Origin: Sulfitobacter delicatus
GTDB lineage: Bacteria > Pseudomonadota > Alphaproteobacteria > Rhodobacterales > Rhodobacteraceae
DNA length: 64,000 bases
Direction: 5' to 3'
Assembly: GCF_900102535.1 (NCBI RefSeq)
Contig: NZ_FNBP01000002.1
Coordinates: 310,001-374,000 of the forward strand
A program made the translations under genes and the position numbers. This document shows, in pieces, positions 1 through 13,537 of the stretch. Each line of letters begins with the position of its first letter. Positions within the stretch are counted from its first letter, which is position 1. The notes beneath the pieces were generated by a model. It was not told the DNA's origin and did not search any database. It saw only the letters and a program-made list of their open reading frames with translations.

Positions 1-3492
<3,492 letters not shown>

Positions 3493-3496
<4 letters not shown>

Positions 3497-4512
3497 GAGT
3501 GGTCCTCCGTGGCGGGGCGGCGGGTCGTGGTGGTATGAGGGCGGTGGCGTTTGCGGGTGAGCGCATGGGCCAGCAGGTCGCGGGCAAAGCCGGGGGCTTC
3601 TTCCGGCCTGCGTTTGGTCAGCAGACAACGCAGATGGTGCAATCCGGTGCCCGAAAGGCGGGCGAGCAGCGCGAGCAACGCATAGGCGCGCCCGTGGTTC
3701 TTGGCGAAATAGCGATGGCGGCTGTCGAACCAGTAACGCGGCATGCGCTGCCAGTCTTTCATCCCTGTGGAAACCGAACCGACGTGCACACAGCGCGCTT
3801 GCGGCAGATACCAGCAATGCCAGCCCGCGCGGGCGGCGCGTAGGCAAAGGTCGGTTTCTTCGAAATAGAGAAAGTAGCCTTCATCAAAAAGACCGATTTC
3901 ACGCAACATTTCCCCGCGCAGCATCACACTGGCCCCGGCGACCCAATCGACCTGCGCAGCCTGGCTCGGCAGCGGCGGAGCGACCACATGGGACTTTAGC
4001 AACCGCGTGACCGGACCGAGCCGCGCGGCCCCTTCGAACTCCCCGGCGATAGTAGGAAACCGAAAGGCGGTGGTGTGTGGCAAATCATCCTCGCCGCGCA
4101 CATGGCTGCCGACGATGCCGGCCTGTGGGTTGGCTTGCAGATGCGAAAGCAGGGCCGAGATACAGCCCGGATCAAGGAAAGCGTCCGAGTTCACTACATG
4201 CACAAAATCCGGCGCGCTGCCGTCTGACATGCCCGCCCGCATCGCGATATTGTTGCCTGCACCAAAGCCGCCGTTGCGAGACGCACGGATCAGCCGCACC
4301 CGGTGGCCCGCCCCCCAACCGCGCTGGGCGATTGCCTGTTCCAGCAGCGCTGCGGAGCCGTCGCCGCTGTCATTGTCGACGATCACCAGTTCCGCGCGCG
4401 CTACGTCCTGCGCGGGCAGATCGGCCAGTGCGGCTTCGGCGGCGCGCAGGGTCATCTCGGCGGTGCGGTAGTTCAGCACGATAACCAAAAGGCTTGGAGG
4501 TTTCATCTTCAT
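3493..4512 (-). CDS. Family 2 glycosyltransferase (rhamnosyltransferase-like)
   Basis: This is a 339-residue GT-A fold transferase of the WbbL/rhamnosyltransferase type. The N-terminus LLVIVLNYRTAEMT is followed by VDNDSGDG, NGGFGAGNN and VNSDAFL, the last standing where most family members have the metal-binding DxD. VAGASVMLRGEML and FDEGYFLYFEETDLCLR are the usual acceptor-side motifs. It is cytoplasmic or membrane-peripheral and should transfer a sugar from a nucleotide donor. The ATG at 4512 shares one base with the PKS stop (TGATG); an in-frame GTG at 4515 is the alternative. The gene is sandwiched between the PKS and the NRPS with no spacers, so its acceptor may be the assembly-line product. 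A surface polysaccharide acceptor is also possible, given the glycosyltransferases further upstream. Confidence 0.88.
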
Positions 4513-7500
4513 CACTCCGCCGCCGTGGCCTGTGGGATGTCAGCGGGGGTGCCCTCTGCCAAAGCCGTCGCGATCACCTCACGCAATTCTTGTGCTAGAA
4601 CCGTGACGCTGGGGGCGAGCACCATGCTCACATGGTCTCCCGGCACTTCGATCACCTGCAGGTTCGGCGCGTATTGCCGCCAGTCGTTGTCCTCGAAAAC
4701 ATATTCTCGCTCGGTGCTGACCCAATAGCCGTCCGATACTTTCCAGTGGCGGTCAAGTGGCGGGCGGAACAGGGTCATCGGCCCGTCCCAGAGTTGAGTT
4801 TCATAGCTTCCAACGGCGCGGAGAAAGGCTGACTGAATGCGCAGACTGTTGAAGGCCACACCAGCAGCCGTGTCTTCACCGGAGGCAACCTGAGGCGCGC
4901 GGCGGCTGCGCTCCCATTCCCAACGGTTCCGCGCCCATTCGACCAGATAGCCCGGTCCTTTGTCGCGCAGTTCTGCGAGCTTGATCAAAGCCTTGTCCTT
5001 ACGCGAAAGCGAAGGCCGCACGGGCAACGGCGTATCGAGCAATGCCAGCACGGCAACTTCCTCGCCCGCCGCGCGGAGTTGTTGTGCCATCTCATAGGCA
5101 GTGATCCCCCCGCCGGAATAGCCAGCCAGCAGATAGGGCCCTTCGGGCTGCATCGCCCGAACCTCATCGATATAATCGGCGGCGGCAGCGGCAACATCTT
5201 CATGCGGCGCGTCATCGCCAATAAGCCCGCGGGCCTGAATGCCAACCACCGGTCGCTCATCGCTAAAGGGCAGCGCAAGATGGCGCAGGTTCAACACGTT
5301 GCCGAACATGCCCGCCACGACAAAGAGCGGAGCGGCGTCAGTCTTGCATTGGTTAAGCGGCACCAGATAGCTGAATTGCCGGGCAGCAAGCTGGGTGGTA
5401 TCGGGGGCCGCGCCGTCGCTTGGCTGATCGCCCCGGCGCGCCGCGATGAGCGCTGCGCAATCGGCGATGGTCGGCGCCTCGAACAGCACTGAGATCGGGA
5501 ACTCGACTTTAAACTCGCGCTTTACCGCAGCAAAAAGGCGCACAGCGATCAGCGAATGCCCTCCAAGGTCAAAGAAGCTATCCTCAACCCCGACCGGGCT
5601 AATGCCGAGCAGGTTTGACCATATCTCGGCCAGCTTTTCTTCGATTGCATTGCGCGGCGCAGTGAAATCACCGTCGAGGTCAGGGCGTTCAAAGCTCTGC
5701 CCCGCGGCCTTAGGCTCGTTCAAAGGTGCGTCGGCCTGTGCGATGAGAGTCTCAAGCGGCAGTGAAGAGACCATCACCTGCGGCACATTCAGCGCCAGTG
5801 CCCGACGCAGCGCTTCGGGTCCTTCCTGCGCGCGGATACCTTGCCGCACCATACGGGCCAGACGTTCTTCAGCGGGGCTGAGAGTTTGTGTCTCTTTGCT
5901 CGCCTCAAACTCCACCTCGCGCGCGTCGGGCGGTGGCACATCAGCCAGCGCGCCTTCGAGCCGTTGCATGGCAAAGTCGCGCACCTCGACGAGCACCCGT
6001 CCCTGCGGGTCACAGATGGTCACGTCAAACCGGGCCGCGCCGCTTGCCGCGTCGCCTGTAACCAGCTGGACATGCGAGCGGATGTCGGCGGGCAGAGGCG
6101 CATGGAACCGCACTTCGCCATAGGACAGCGGCACCCAGAGGTGACGCGCGCCGTAGCCGGGGATCAGTTTCATCGCCCAGCCGGTCGCGATGTCCATCAG
6201 GCCGGGGTGCATCAGGTGACCCGCGGCGAGATCGCTGTGCCCAGGCTCGGGCAGATGGAGCTCAGCCAATCCTCTGCCCTGTCCTAGGGCCGTGCGCCGC
6301 AAGACATGCCACCGCGGGCCGAATTCGAGATGCGCCTCCTGCACCGCGCGCAAACGGCCCCCCGGCGCGGATTCTTCAACAGCAGGGCAGTTGGCAGCGA
6401 TGGCGGAAAGATTAAGGGTTTCCGCAGGCTGGGGCATTGGGGCGAGCCGTGCCTGGGCGTGCAGTTGCCAAGCCTCCTTGCCGTTCACCACACAAGCGCT
6501 CCGCAACTCAGCGGCAAAGCCAGTATCTTCCGGGCGCAGCGTGATCCTGAGCCTCGCCGATGCTTGATCACCCAATTGCAGAGGGCGCAGAAAATAGAGG
6601 TCTTGGAGCGCGAAACTTGCCAGCCCGTGAGCCTTGGCCGCTTCGGCGAGCAATTCGACATAGCCGGTGCCGGGCATCACCGCCCTCCCGTCCGCGGTGC
6701 GGTGTTCGTCAAAGAGCCAATCTGTCGCGGATATCTGAGTGGTAAAGATCGGTGCGCCATCTTCGCTTGCCCCGGCTTCTCGCAGCAACGCGGCGTCGAT
6801 CGGGCGCGCGGGCAAGACCGCAGCAGCGCCGTTGCTTAGGCTGTCGGCGGCCATGCCCACATCCGCCCAGACACCCCAGTTCACCGCCACCACGCGGGTT
6901 TCGCCCCCGCGCCGCGCTTGGGCAAAGGCGTTGAGCCAAGCATTCGCCGCCACATAGTCCAACTGCCCCGCCGCGCGGGTCGCGGTGGAGGTCGAGGAGA
7001 AGAGCACCATCAGGTCAAGCGTGCCATCCGGCAGCAATTGGTCAAGTACCCGCAAGCCCTGCACCTTGGGTGCCAGCACCGCATCAATGGCCGCATCGCC
7101 CTTGGCCAGCAGCGGCGCATCATCCAGCACGCCCGCGGCATGGATTAGCCCGGTCAGACCGCCGTGGCGGGTCTGCAAATCATCAAGTACGCGGCGCATC
7201 TGCGCGAGGTTGGCCACATCCGCCTGCGCGACCTCGACAGCGCCACCGTTTTGCGCCGCCAGCGCGTCCAACCGCTGCACGGCGCGAATACGACGTGCTG
7301 TGGCCTCGGCGGGCCCGTGGTCGGCGAGATAGGCATCCCATTGCGTGCGGGGCGGCAATGCAGCCCGGCTGAGCAGCACGACCCGCGTGCCCTCGGTTGC
7401 CAGAATGTCTGCGGCAAGGGTCAGGCCAATGCCGCCAAAGCCGCCAGTGATCAGATAGCTGCCGCCGATTTTCCAGCCGTGCAGACCGTCCTGCGGCAGT

Positions 7501-10500
7501 TCTGCTGGCCGATACCGAAGCTCATGTCGCCGACCGCCCCGATGGGCGACCTGCAGGTTTGCGGGCTGGGCCAAGAGTTCGTCAAGCAAATCCTCCGGTG
7601 AGATCGTCTCGGTACCTGCAGTGGGTTTTGAGAACCAACCTACCTGCGCCACGGGGGGCGAAACCTCGAGGTCAATCTGCGCGGCTGTCAGCGCGGGCAG
7701 TTCTCGTGCCATGACCCCAACCGGACCAGAAATTATTGCCTTTTCCGGATGCGGCAGCGCCTCGTCGCGGACCTGCACCGCCCCGGTGGTGAAAACGCTC
7801 AAATGCAGCGGCGCCTCGCGATCCACATCCGCCAAGGCCTGCGCCAGCCAAGTGAGGCTCCAGAACCCCTGCTCGACATTGCGGTCGAAATGGCTGGACC
7901 CGGGGCGTGGTGGGCTGACATCGTCAGTGAGCCAGAAATGCGCGATGCGGTCCGGCAATCGCCCCGCCTCACCCAATGCGGCAATCAACTGATCATAGCC
8001 CTGCCGCCCCTGTTCTGCGGCAAGCGTGTAGTGACTGTCCGAAACCTTGGCGAAACCATCCCCGGCAGTGACCTGCACGACGCTGTGCCCGGCCGCCTGC
8101 AGCGCAGTGATCGCACCCGCAGCTATACCGCCCGCATCCGCGAAAATGAGCCAGTTCAACGCACCGGTCAGTGTTGTATCAACCTCGGCATAGCGCGGCT
8201 GCCAATGCGGGACCGCGCCCCATTTCGAGATGTCGTCTTCGCGCTGCAAGGCGGGCGTGGTGCTGGCTTGCGCGGCCTCGCCCGGCTCGATGAAATAGCG
8301 TGCACGCTGGAACTGGTACGTGGGCAAGACCACCCGGTTGCGCCGCGCCTCACCCCAGATCTGCGTCCAGTCAGCCTCGACCCCGCAGGCCCAGAGCCGC
8401 CCGATCACCCCGATGAAATAGGCGTCATCGGCCATGTCTTGATCGGGATGCCGCAGCGAAGACAGCACCTGCCGCGGCGCGACGTTGGTGTTCATCTGCG
8501 CTAAGGCGGAAAGCGCCTTGCCGGGGCCGACTTCGAGGAAGACGCGTTTGCGGCCCTCGGCCAGCCGGGTGATGCAATCGGCAAAGTTCACTGTGTGGCG
8601 CAACTGCTCGACCCAATAATCGGGGTCGGTGGCCAGCTCAGGCGTGATCATCTCCCCGGTACGGTTGGAAACGAAAGGCAGGTTCGGCGCCTGCAGATCA
8701 AGGTCCGCAAGGAACTGGCGATAGCGCCCAAGGATCGGGTCCAGCATCCGCGAATGCGCGGCAATGTCGATGGCGATGCGCTGGTGCTCAATCTCGGCGG
8801 CATCCAATCGGTCTTGCAAAGCCGCCAGCGCCGTGTCCGGTCCGGAAACGGCGATGAGTTCCGGCCCGTTAACGCTTGCGATATCGAGGTCGGGGCCAAG
8901 ATGCGGCGTGATCTGACCCAGCGTGGCAGAGATGCTGATCATCCCGCCTGCGGGCACCTCATCAAAGAGCCGTCCGCGCAGCAGCACGAGATCGATGCAG
9001 TCCTCAAACCGCATCACCCCGGCCATACAGGCGGCGACGTTTTCGCCCATCGAATGCCCAACCATCGCGGCAGGTTTGACACCCCAAGACAGCCATAACT
9101 GCGTCAGCGCGTATTCCACGATCATGATGAGCGGCAGTTGCACCGAGGGCTGTTTCAGCTTCGCATCCGCCGCGGCGCGGTCCTGTGGTTCAGGCAGCCA
9201 GAGCGCGCGGATGTTATAGTCAAGCTGCGGTTCCAGATGCGCGAGCCCACGGTCCATCCATTCGGCAAAGACCGGCTCGGTCTCGTACAGGTCGCGCGCC
9301 ATATCGGCATATTGCGCCCCGCCGCCGGGGAACATGAACACAACGTCGGGATTTTCGCCGAGGTGGTCATGGGTAAAGACCCGGCGACTGTCCCAGCTCT
9401 CCAGCAAGGCTGCGGCTTCTTCATGGCTCTCGGCCACCAAGACGCGGCGTTTGTCGAACGCCCGGCGGCCTTCTTTCAACGTATAGGCCACATCGGCGAG
9501 CGGCTGCTCGGGATGGGCGCGGAGGTGGGCGGCCAGCGCGGCGCAGTTGGCTTCCAGCGCGGCTTTGCTCTGGCCAGAGAGGCATAGCACCTGAAACGGA
9601 AAATCGCTTTCCTCGGACGCCACCCGCGCCGGGGCTTCTTCGAGGATCATATGCGCATTGGTGCCGCCCACCCCGAGCGCGTTGACCGCGGCCCGGCGGG
9701 GCGTGTTTTGCGCGGGCCAATCGTGCAGCTTGTCGTTAACGCGGAAGGGGGAGCCGTCGAACGGGATCGCCGGGTTGGGCGCTTCATAGCCCAGCGAGGG
9801 CGGGATTTGGCGGTGGTGCAGCGACAGCGCAGCCTTGGCCAGCCCGGCCACACCAGCTGCGGTGTCGAGATGCCCGATGTTGGTTTTGACTGACCCGATG
9901 CGGCAGAAATCTTGGGCCTTTGTCTCGGCGCGGTAGGCCTGTGTGAGGGCGGCGACCTCAATCGGGTCGCCCAGATAGGTGCCGGTGCCGTGGCATTCGA
10001 CCATGCCAATGCTCTGTGCCGCCACGCCTGCGGCATCGAGCGCGCTTGCAATCGCGGCGGTCTGACCATCCACCGAAGGCGCGAGATAGCCCGCTTTGGC
10101 CGCGCCGTCGTTGTTGATCGCCGACCCTTTGATGACTGCCCAAATATGATCACCGTCGGCGATGGCATCCTCCAGCCGCCGCAATGCTACAGCACCCGCG
10201 CCGGAGCCAAAGACAGTGCCCTGCGCGCGGTGGTCAAAAGCGTGGCATTCTCCGTCCGGCGACAGGATTTCGTTCTCCTTGAACTCATAGCCCCTGCCCT
10301 GCGGCAGTTCGATGGTCACGCCCCCGGCCAGCGCCATATCAACCTCACCGGCGCGCAACGCCTGAGCGGCATAGTGGATGGCCACGAGCGAAGTAGAACA
10401 GGCAGTTTGCAAGTTGATCGACGGGCCCTTGAGGTCGAACACATGGCTCACCCGCGTTGACAGGAAATCCTTGTCGTTGCCGGTGTGGCGCAGCAGGAAC

Positions 10501-10949
10501 ATGCCCACGTCGTCGACCAGATCGGGGTTCGAGCAGATGTTGAAATAGAAATAACTCCCCATGCCGCAGCCGGCATAGACGCCCACCGGGCCGGGAATGC
10601 TCTCTGGCGGATGGCCGGCCTGCTCCATTGCTTCCCAAGCAACCTCAAGGAACTTGCGGTGCTGCGGATCGAGGATCGCCGCGTCTTTGGGTGAGAAGCC
10701 GAAGAACTCGGCGTCGAACATGTCATAGCCGGGCATATCCGCGGCGACGGGGACATAGTTTGGCCGGGCCATGCGCTCTGCACTTTCGCCCGCGGCGAGC
10801 AACGCCGCTTCATCCAGCCGTTTGAGGGCGCTTACGCCGTCGCGCAGGTTCGCCCAATAGGCGTCGATCCCTTCCGCGCCGGGGACGGCAACGGACATGC
10901 CTACAATGGCAATGTCACCGCGCGACAAACTGTACTTGTTGCTATTCAT
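4512..10949 (-). CDS. Type I modular polyketide synthase, KS-AT-KR-DH-ACP-TE
   Basis: This 2145-residue single-module enzyme has all the main domains. The ketosynthase spans about 11-435 with Cys184 in TACSTSL, His320 in VECHGTGT and His360 in TNIGH. The acyltransferase (about 535-850) has GHSMG with Ser633, and IAAH at 729-732 where malonyl enzymes carry HAFH. The ketoreductase (about 1160-1370) has GGFGGIG and the Tyr/Asn pair in DYVAAN. The dehydratase-like domain (about 1405-1670) starts EHRTADGRAVMPG, one residue longer than canonical HxxxGxxxxP, with a second motif HPGLMD. The ACP (about 1765-1840) has its phosphopantetheine Ser1799 in LGGHSL. The thioesterase (about 1870-2120) has GYSGG with Ser1945 and a late GDH. 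KR preceding DH is not the usual order. The C-terminal thioesterase implies this is the releasing module, perhaps acting after the NRPS encoded downstream. Confidence 0.95.
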   Translation of the reverse strand: MNSNKYSLSRGDIAIVGMSVAVPGAEGIDAYWANLRDGVSALKRLDEAALLAAGESAERMARPNYVPVAADMPGYDMFDAEFFGFSPKDAAILDPQHRKFLEVAWEAMEQAGHPPESIPGPVGVYAGCGMGSYFYFNICSNPDLVDDVGMFLLRHTGNDKDFLSTRVSHVFDLKGPSINLQTACSTSLVAIHYAAQALRAGEVDMALAGGVTIELPQGRGYEFKENEILSPDGECHAFDHRAQGTVFGSGAGAVALRRLEDAIADGDHIWAVIKGSAINNDGAAKAGYLAPSVDGQTAAIASALDAAGVAAQSIGMVECHGTGTYLGDPIEVAALTQAYRAETKAQDFCRIGSVKTNIGHLDTAAGVAGLAKAALSLHHRQIPPSLGYEAPNPAIPFDGSPFRVNDKLHDWPAQNTPRRAAVNALGVGGTNAHMILEEAPARVASEESDFPFQVLCLSGQSKAALEANCAALAAHLRAHPEQPLADVAYTLKEGRRAFDKRRVLVAESHEEAAALLESWDSRRVFTHDHLGENPDVVFMFPGGGAQYADMARDLYETEPVFAEWMDRGLAHLEPQLDYNIRALWLPEPQDRAAADAKLKQPSVQLPLIMIVEYALTQLWLSWGVKPAAMVGHSMGENVAACMAGVMRFEDCIDLVLLRGRLFDEVPAGGMISISATLGQITPHLGPDLDIASVNGPELIAVSGPDTALAALQDRLDAAEIEHQRIAIDIAAHSRMLDPILGRYRQFLADLDLQAPNLPFVSNRTGEMITPELATDPDYWVEQLRHTVNFADCITRLAEGRKRVFLEVGPGKALSALAQMNTNVAPRQVLSSLRHPDQDMADDAYFIGVIGRLWACGVEADWTQIWGEARRNRVVLPTYQFQRARYFIEPGEAAQASTTPALQREDDISKWGAVPHWQPRYAEVDTTLTGALNWLIFADAGGIAAGAITALQAAGHSVVQVTAGDGFAKVSDSHYTLAAEQGRQGYDQLIAALGEAGRLPDRIAHFWLTDDVSPPRPGSSHFDRNVEQGFWSLTWLAQALADVDREAPLHLSVFTTGAVQVRDEALPHPEKAIISGPVGVMARELPALTAAQIDLEVSPPVAQVGWFSKPTAGTETISPEDLLDELLAQPANLQVAHRGGRRHELRYRPAELPQDGLHGWKIGGSYLITGGFGGIGLTLAADILATEGTRVVLLSRAALPPRTQWDAYLADHGPAEATARRIRAVQRLDALAAQNGGAVEVAQADVANLAQMRRVLDDLQTRHGGLTGLIHAAGVLDDAPLLAKGDAAIDAVLAPKVQGLRVLDQLLPDGTLDLMVLFSSTSTATRAAGQLDYVAANAWLNAFAQARRGGETRVVAVNWGVWADVGMAADSLSNGAAAVLPARPIDAALLREAGASEDGAPIFTTQISATDWLFDEHRTADGRAVMPGTGYVELLAEAAKAHGLASFALQDLYFLRPLQLGDQASARLRITLRPEDTGFAAELRSACVVNGKEAWQLHAQARLAPMPQPAETLNLSAIAANCPAVEESAPGGRLRAVQEAHLEFGPRWHVLRRTALGQGRGLAELHLPEPGHSDLAAGHLMHPGLMDIATGWAMKLIPGYGARHLWVPLSYGEVRFHAPLPADIRSHVQLVTGDAASGAARFDVTICDPQGRVLVEVRDFAMQRLEGALADVPPPDAREVEFEASKETQTLSPAEERLARMVRQGIRAQEGPEALRRALALNVPQVMVSSLPLETLIAQADAPLNEPKAAGQSFERPDLDGDFTAPRNAIEEKLAEIWSNLLGISPVGVEDSFFDLGGHSLIAVRLFAAVKREFKVEFPISVLFEAPTIADCAALIAARRGDQPSDGAAPDTTQLAARQFSYLVPLNQCKTDAAPLFVVAGMFGNVLNLRHLALPFSDERPVVGIQARGLIGDDAPHEDVAAAAADYIDEVRAMQPEGPYLLAGYSGGGITAYEMAQQLRAAGEEVAVLALLDTPLPVRPSLSRKDKALIKLAELRDKGPGYLVEWARNRWEWERSRRAPQVASGEDTAAGVAFNSLRIQSAFLRAVGSYETQLWDGPMTLFRPPLDRHWKVSDGYWVSTEREYVFEDNDWRQYAPNLQVIEVPGDHVSMVLAPSVTVLAQELREVIATALAEGTPADIPQATAAE

Positions 10950-11116
10950 CCGGCCAACAATGTCCCATCTCCTGCGGTTTCCGCAGCGATGCGCCTTTCG
11001 TTTTCAAAGTAGTTCCGTTGACGGTTTACAACAGGGGAATCTGGCGAAAATTAGCCGTGACTGTGCCCAAAGGCTCAATTTTTGTCGTATTTGAAGAAGT
11101 GCTTAGCCCGAAACCA

Positions 11117-12556
11117 TCAAAACACAGTTCGTTTTGACCCTGACAAAGTCGGCCCTGCAACATCCGACCGCGAGCTCGGGCGACGCGCCGCCAGCCGTTC
11201 TGCATGCCCCAGTATCGCTCCGGCGCTAAGCCATGTCAGCGGCGTGAGCGTGGCATTCAGCAGCATATCCATCATCGTAATGCCAAGGACCAGGGTCAGC
11301 GGTGCCACCCAAGGCGATAGGCCTGCGTCGCCGTGTTTCTTCAGATGTAGGCCGATCAGCACGATGGGCAGCGCCAGCAGCCCCATCTCGCACAGGTATC
11401 CCAGCCAGCCAAAGGTGCCGAAGACGATGATCCAGCGCCCGTCGGGGATCGAAAGAATTTGCCCTGTGTCCATAGCGCGGATCAAGTTCCGCCCCCAGCC
11501 GCCCCAGCCAAACCACGGCTTTTCCGCCGCGCGGGCCAGTAGCAACTCTTCATTGTGGAACCGATAGCCCAACGACTGCGCTCGCTCGGCACTGACCGCT
11601 TCGGCCTGTGCGAGGATCGCATCTAGCGGCACGACACCTGCATTGCGCAGCATCGGATAGATCACCGCTACGGTTGCAAAGGCCACCGCCAGACGGATTT
11701 GCCAACCTGCGGGCGCGAGCAACACCATGGGCACCAGCAGCAACGCATAGGCCTGACTGGCAAGGCTCTTGCACAGATAGAGCACCAGCGCGAGATAGCC
11801 CGCCAGAAGCAGCATTTTCCAACGGTCCAAGACCGGTGTTTGCCGTGCGAGTGCCGAGGCTGAGACAAGCGCGATACACATGAAAAGTGCGAGCCAGAGC
11901 GCATGAGGTAAAAAGACGATTGGCCGAAAGCCCCCGTCCCGCATCATTTGTTCAAAGGAGTGCTGGAAGAACCCGTAGATCCAAGTGTTCAACTGTGGCG
12001 AGAAGCGGATTTCAAACAGCGAGGGCAGCGAGTAGACCAGCCCGCCGATCATAAAGGCCAGCAACAATTCCCGCAGCCCTTTTTCGTCCGCCAGAAACTG
12101 CCGCGCCAGCAGGAAGGGCACCAGCGTCAGAATTTGCCCAATTAGGACTGAGCCCACGTCGCGCAGGGAAAGCCCGGGCAAAGCGTCGACCGGAAACAGG
12201 ATCGGCTCATAACCCCGCAAGCTTTGAAACAGGATCGGGTCGCCATTGGTCAGCACCGTCGGGATTGCAGATACGACCAACCCCACGGCGAGCAAGGCCG
12301 CCAGTCGCGAGGCAGGCCAGAGCCGCAGCTTTTCGTTGGTGCCCAGCCAGAGGATCAGCAGCACGCTCAGGTTCGGGATCGAGACCTTGTCGAGCGCAGG
12401 CACCAGAGGCAGGTTGAACTCAGCCAGCGGCGGTAAGAATAGGTAGCCGCCGAGAACCGACCAGATCAGCGCCCGCTGCAGCGGCAGATTGCGAAACAGC
12501 CCCAGACAGATAAAGGGCCAGATCAGCAGCATCAGATAGGCGACGGGATTTGGCAT
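11117..12556 (-). CDS. O-antigen ligase / Wzy-like polysaccharide polymerase, multi-spanning membrane protein
   Basis: This is a hydrophobic protein of about 479 residues with roughly ten to twelve membrane segments and a larger periplasmic loop carrying ARAAEKPWFGWGGWGRN, which resembles the conserved loop of Wzy/WaaL-type proteins. I chose the ATG at 12556 (MPNPVAYLML) because AAGGA lies five bases before it; the reading frame stays open for another 150 codons upstream, but that part is charged and unlike a membrane protein. It most likely joins or polymerises oligosaccharide units on the periplasmic side of the inner membrane. Neighbouring glycosyltransferases support a surface polysaccharide role. 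Whether it is a ligase or a polymerase cannot be decided from sequence. Confidence 0.8.
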   Translation of the reverse strand: MPNPVAYLMLLIWPFICLGLFRNLPLQRALIWSVLGGYLFLPPLAEFNLPLVPALDKVSIPNLSVLLILWLGTNEKLRLWPASRLAALLAVGLVVSAIPTVLTNGDPILFQSLRGYEPILFPVDALPGLSLRDVGSVLIGQILTLVPFLLARQFLADEKGLRELLLAFMIGGLVYSLPSLFEIRFSPQLNTWIYGFFQHSFEQMMRDGGFRPIVFLPHALWLALFMCIALVSASALARQTPVLDRWKMLLLAGYLALVLYLCKSLASQAYALLLVPMVLLAPAGWQIRLAVAFATVAVIYPMLRNAGVVPLDAILAQAEAVSAERAQSLGYRFHNEELLLARAAEKPWFGWGGWGRNLIRAMDTGQILSIPDGRWIIVFGTFGWLGYLCEMGLLALPIVLIGLHLKKHGDAGLSPWVAPLTLVLGITMMDMLLNATLTPLTWLSAGAILGHAERLAARRPSSRSDVAGPTLSGSKRTVF

Positions 12557-12787
12557 GACGTCCTTGCATGAGCAGGCGCGAGGCACCCGTGATACTGCGC
12601 CCGGTCTTTCGGGCGGATTGCGGTGCAAATTACCATCTGGCCTGCGCCCTGTCATCCCGCTAGTTTCAGGGTATGGAACGGCGCAGGGCTGAGAAGGCAG
12701 ATAGATGGCCAATAAAATCAATAAGGTGAGGTCTCGGGTGACCCCGCTACGGCCATCTGGCTCGCTTCTGCACAAGCGTTTCCACGC

Positions 12788-13537
12788 ATGAAGTTTGGCC
12801 GAGGGGATGCCGCCGTTGTGGTCAACGTGCCGACCCGCGAAGCATTGTTTCTCGCCCTGCGTGATCGCCTTGCAGCGCAGCAAGGATTCGCCCTCGCCAC
12901 GCTGAACCTCGACCATCTGACAAAACTGCCACGCGAACCTGACTTCGCCGCGGCCTATGCCGCGCAAGATCTCGTGGTCGCCGACGGCCGCCCGGTGGTC
13001 TGGCTGTCGCAACTCGCCGGGCAGCCGGTAGAACTGATGCCCGGCTCAGATCTGATTCTGCCAATATGCGAGATGGCCGCCGAACTGTCCGTGCCGGTGG
13101 CTCTGTATGGCAGCGATGCGGACGCCCTCGACGGCGCGGCAAAGGCGCTGGTGGCCCGCGTCCCGGGGCTAATCATCTGCCACCAAGCCGCTCCACCGAT
13201 GGGGTTCGACCCCGACAGCCTCGAAGCCGACGCCGCCCTTCGCGCCATTGCTGAAAGCGGTGCGCGCCTGTGTTTTCTGGCCCTCGGCGCGCCGAAACAG
13301 GAACGGCTTGCTGCACGCGGACGGGTGGTCGCGCCTGAGGTCGGTTTTGCTTCCATCGGCGCCGGGCTGGATTTTCTGGCCGGACGGCAGCGCCGGGCGC
13401 CGAAGTGGATGCGGATGCTGGCGCTCGAATGGCTCTGGCGCGCGTTACAAAGTCCCGCCCGCATGGTCCCACGTTATGCGCGTTGCTTTGCCATCCTGCC
13501 GGGACTGACACGCGATGCCCTGCGCGCGCGGCGCTAA
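12788..13537 (+). CDS. WecG/TagA/CpsF family glycosyltransferase
   Basis: This 249-residue protein is of the WecG/TagA (GT26) family, which moves N-acetylmannosamine-type sugars onto undecaprenyl-linked intermediates at the inner membrane face. Typical features are the NVPTREALFLAL start, TLNLDHLTKL, VVADGRPVVWLSQLAG, the central ARLCFLALGAPKQERL with its Gly-x-Pro-Lys-Gln-Glu core, and the late ASIGAGLDFLAGRQRRAPKWM. Length matches the family (about 240-260). It is transcribed away from the Wzy-like gene, with 231 bases between the starts that hold both promoters. Its 3' end overlaps the next convergent glycosyltransferase by four bases. No strong ribosome site precedes the ATG, so a slightly later start is possible. 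Confidence 0.88.
   Translation: MKFGRGDAAVVVNVPTREALFLALRDRLAAQQGFALATLNLDHLTKLPREPDFAAAYAAQDLVVADGRPVVWLSQLAGQPVELMPGSDLILPICEMAAELSVPVALYGSDADALDGAAKALVARVPGLIICHQAAPPMGFDPDSLEADAALRAIAESGARLCFLALGAPKQERLAARGRVVAPEVGFASIGAGLDFLAGRQRRAPKWMRMLALEWLWRALQSPARMVPRYARCFAILPGLTRDALRARR

Noticed and set aside
10972..10986. CTGCGG/CCGCAG hairpin upstream of the PKS gene as a terminator or attenuator
   Set aside because: The stem is only six bases with a three-base loop and no T-run.
11604..11660. Possible small GC-rich hairpins within the Wzy-like gene
   Set aside because: Coding constraint explains them and they have no T-run or position at a gene end.
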